This document shows, one piece after another, positions 62,884 to 64,000 of a stretch of DNA of 64,000 nucleotides. A program made the translations under genes and the position numbers. The stretch spans positions 3,286,001-3,350,000 of the forward strand of contig NZ_LVWJ02000014.1 in the NCBI RefSeq assembly GCF_001625015.1, in the 5' to 3' direction. Position 1 is the first letter of the stretch; each line of letters starts with the position of its first letter. The notes under the pieces are model-generated. The model had not been told where the DNA came from. It made no database searches and saw only the letters and a list, made by a program, of their open reading frames with translations. Source of the stretch: Lewinella sp. 4G2. GTDB lineage: Bacteria; Bacteroidota; Bacteroidia; Chitinophagales; Saprospiraceae.

Positions 62884-64000
62884 GTGTCCGCACCCCATTT
62901 CCACAAACTACTCTTCGTATTCTTAGGTGTATTTGCCTTTCACCTAAATGGTCTCCAAGCCCAGGAAGCCGAACTGACCGAAAGCCAGGGCAAACTGATC
63001 GACCTACTTTATACGGTGGAGGATTTTCAACAACGCTTCGGTGTTGCCTTGCAGAATAATCCGGACTTCCAGTTTATGGAAGAGGATGCTTATTTCATCA
63101 AAGTAGCTAGCCAGGAGGTTCCTAATTCTGCCCTTTCCCGCCACTATGAGGCTGTTAGTGCCGCCGTCGCCTCTATGGCTCCAGCGCGGATTGATAGTCT
63201 GATTACACTGATGGAATCCCCCCATGGCGCGGCCATCCGCGAGCTGTTTTTGGCGGATAACCACTACGTAGAACACGGTATGGCGACTTACGTAAATGAT
63301 CTGGTCAATTTTGCTTGGGAAGAAACGAATAGACGGGATAGTGTCCTCTTCGAAAAGGAATTCCCGTACCCCTTGTCGGAAATTTCTGATGGTACGTACA
63401 CAAACGTCATTGCACCGGGAAAAATAGCTCAAGTGGAAAGGAATGGCCCAGTTCAGACCGAAAGATTACAAGGCCAGGAGGTGAAATTGGAGTTGAAGTG
63501 GCTCAACAACAGCCGTTACGAACTGAAGAATCCTGCCGGTAGCCTTTTCCCGAATGGCGAGCCCGTAACGGCCAATATTTTTCATATCGATGGAGACGAA
63601 TACCACTTCATGGTGCTACTGCCCAATGGGATTTACTTAGAAAACATTTTGCAACGCAAGTCCTATACTTCCTACGCCGACGAAATCAAGTCATTCCAGT
63701 GGGGATTGAATGATGAGTATTACGACGAGTTCACAACCCCGTTACCACAAGAAGATATTGCTGACTTTAGGGCCGGAGGTGGCCACGGCTTCTTCCCCGT
63801 CAGTGAATCAAATAGAGTGACCGCCAAGTTCTCGCAGAACAGTAACGCCGACCAAATTGTCAGCATGGAAACCAGCAGTGGGGAGCAGAAGGAGTACCAA
63901 CTGTACGGTACCGCAGCCTTCCAGTTAAGTGGTAAAGACCAGGAGCTCCAGGTCTTCAAACCCACCGCCCCGGAAAGTGACTATCTCTTCATCCCCTTCA
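62884..64000 (+). CDS. DUF1684-like secreted protein, partial at the window edge
   Basis: GTG 62884 opens a frame that stays open to the last base, so it has no stop in the window. The N-terminus is a signal peptide (KLLFVFLGVFAFHLNGLQAQ). The last ~50 visible residues (KEYQLYGTAAFQLSGKDQELQVFKPTAP..LFIPF) match the start of the DUF1684 domain (GxxxFxLxGxxxxLxVy..lFipF), whose remainder should lie to the right. The preceding ~300 residues are unassigned. The start codon choice is uncertain. Confidence 0.7.
   Translation, partial: MSAPHFHKLLFVFLGVFAFHLNGLQAQEAELTESQGKLIDLLYTVEDFQQRFGVALQNNPDFQFMEEDAYFIKVASQEVPNSALSRHYEAVSAAVASMAPARIDSLITLMESPHGAAIRELFLADNHYVEHGMATYVNDLVNFAWEETNRRDSVLFEKEFPYPLSEISDGTYTNVIAPGKIAQVERNGPVQTERLQGQEVKLELKWLNNSRYELKNPAGSLFPNGEPVTANIFHIDGDEYHFMVLLPNGIYLENILQRKSYTSYADEIKSFQWGLNDEYYDEFTTPLPQEDIADFRAGGGHGFFPVSESNRVTAKFSQNSNADQIVSMETSSGEQKEYQLYGTAAFQLSGKDQELQVFKPTAPESDYLFIPF

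Noticed and set aside
1-64000. Integron integrase in the window
   Set aside because: No protein has the tyrosine recombinase R..HxxR..Y pattern; the only recombination enzymes are DDE transposases and the intron maturase.
1-64000. tRNA or rRNA genes
   Set aside because: No cloverleaf with the T-loop GTTCGAATC-type core or rRNA signature was noticed on reading; a dedicated search could still find one.

Overview
The window looks like the chromosome of a Bacteroidota, most likely a marine Lewinella/Saprospiraceae-type bacterium. The grounds are a polysaccharide lyase with a C-terminal type IX secretion sorting domain, a 7TMR-DISM/LytS-type kinase paired with a LytTR regulator, an orphan Pycsar-type membrane effector, and Ig-like multidomain secreted proteins. 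The assignment is inferred from gene families, not from a marker gene. No rRNA, tRNA or CRISPR array was found.

Positions 1 to about 40.1 kb form an AT-rich array of small, mostly hypothetical genes. Nearly all lie on the + strand, and each gene or small gene group is followed by a long imperfect inverted repeat. The repeat begins with GCCCAAC and ends with GTTGGGC. Its arms pair (GCCCAAC..TGCA..CCACG..GCCGC against GCGGC..CGTGG..TGCA..GTTGGGC) and its centre folds into a GC-rich hairpin. This is the layout of integron attC sites (R''-L''...L'-R'), so the region reads as an integron cassette array. There are 26 complete sites: 22 belong to an unusually long 218-221 bp family and four are shorter variants of 131-135 bp. 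At two places where the R' box departs from GTTGGGC (GTTCCAT at 35119, GTTCTGC at 38442), the R'' box of the following cassette is its exact reverse complement. That is expected if recombination cuts G/TTNNNN and the last six bases of R' belong to the incoming cassette. No integrase gene lies in the window. From the orientation it would be to the left of base 1.

Recognisable cassette products include a PIN-domain toxin with its antitoxin partner, a PD-(D/E)XK-DUF2075 helicase, a PP2C-type phosphatase, an HExxH metalloprotease, an SRPBCC protein, an EF-Tu-domain-like protein, DUF6000 and DUF3024 proteins, an LRR protein, a SUKH protein, SH3 and MORN secreted proteins, several lipoproteins, and an HxlR/SDR/SnoaL set. 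The array carries an IS903-type element (with 9-bp target duplication) inside a cassette gene, a group II intron just after an attC R' box, an IS630 remnant fused to a SUKH gene, a 645-bp tandem duplication that breaks inside an attC, and several genes broken by stop codons. Many sites are followed by one or two copies of a ~54-bp repeat that itself ends in GTTGGGC.

An IS481-type transposase pseudogene and an esterase fragment (40.2-41.7 kb) mark the right edge of the array. From 41.9 kb to the end the DNA is GC-richer ordinary chromosome: membrane proteins, a transglutaminase-like protein, a PL6 lyase, a YHYH/MORN/SCO lipoprotein group, an Ig-like secreted protein, an AraC regulator with an SDR epimerase, an ankyrin protein, a beta-lactamase-fold hydrolase opposite a LytS/LytTR two-component system, and a partial DUF1684-like gene. 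This part has its own repeats: four blocks of a ~38-bp repeat, nine copies of a 16-bp motif (GCACCTGCGGCAGCGC) that mostly occur as inverted pairs around genes, and a third repeat at 57.0 kb.
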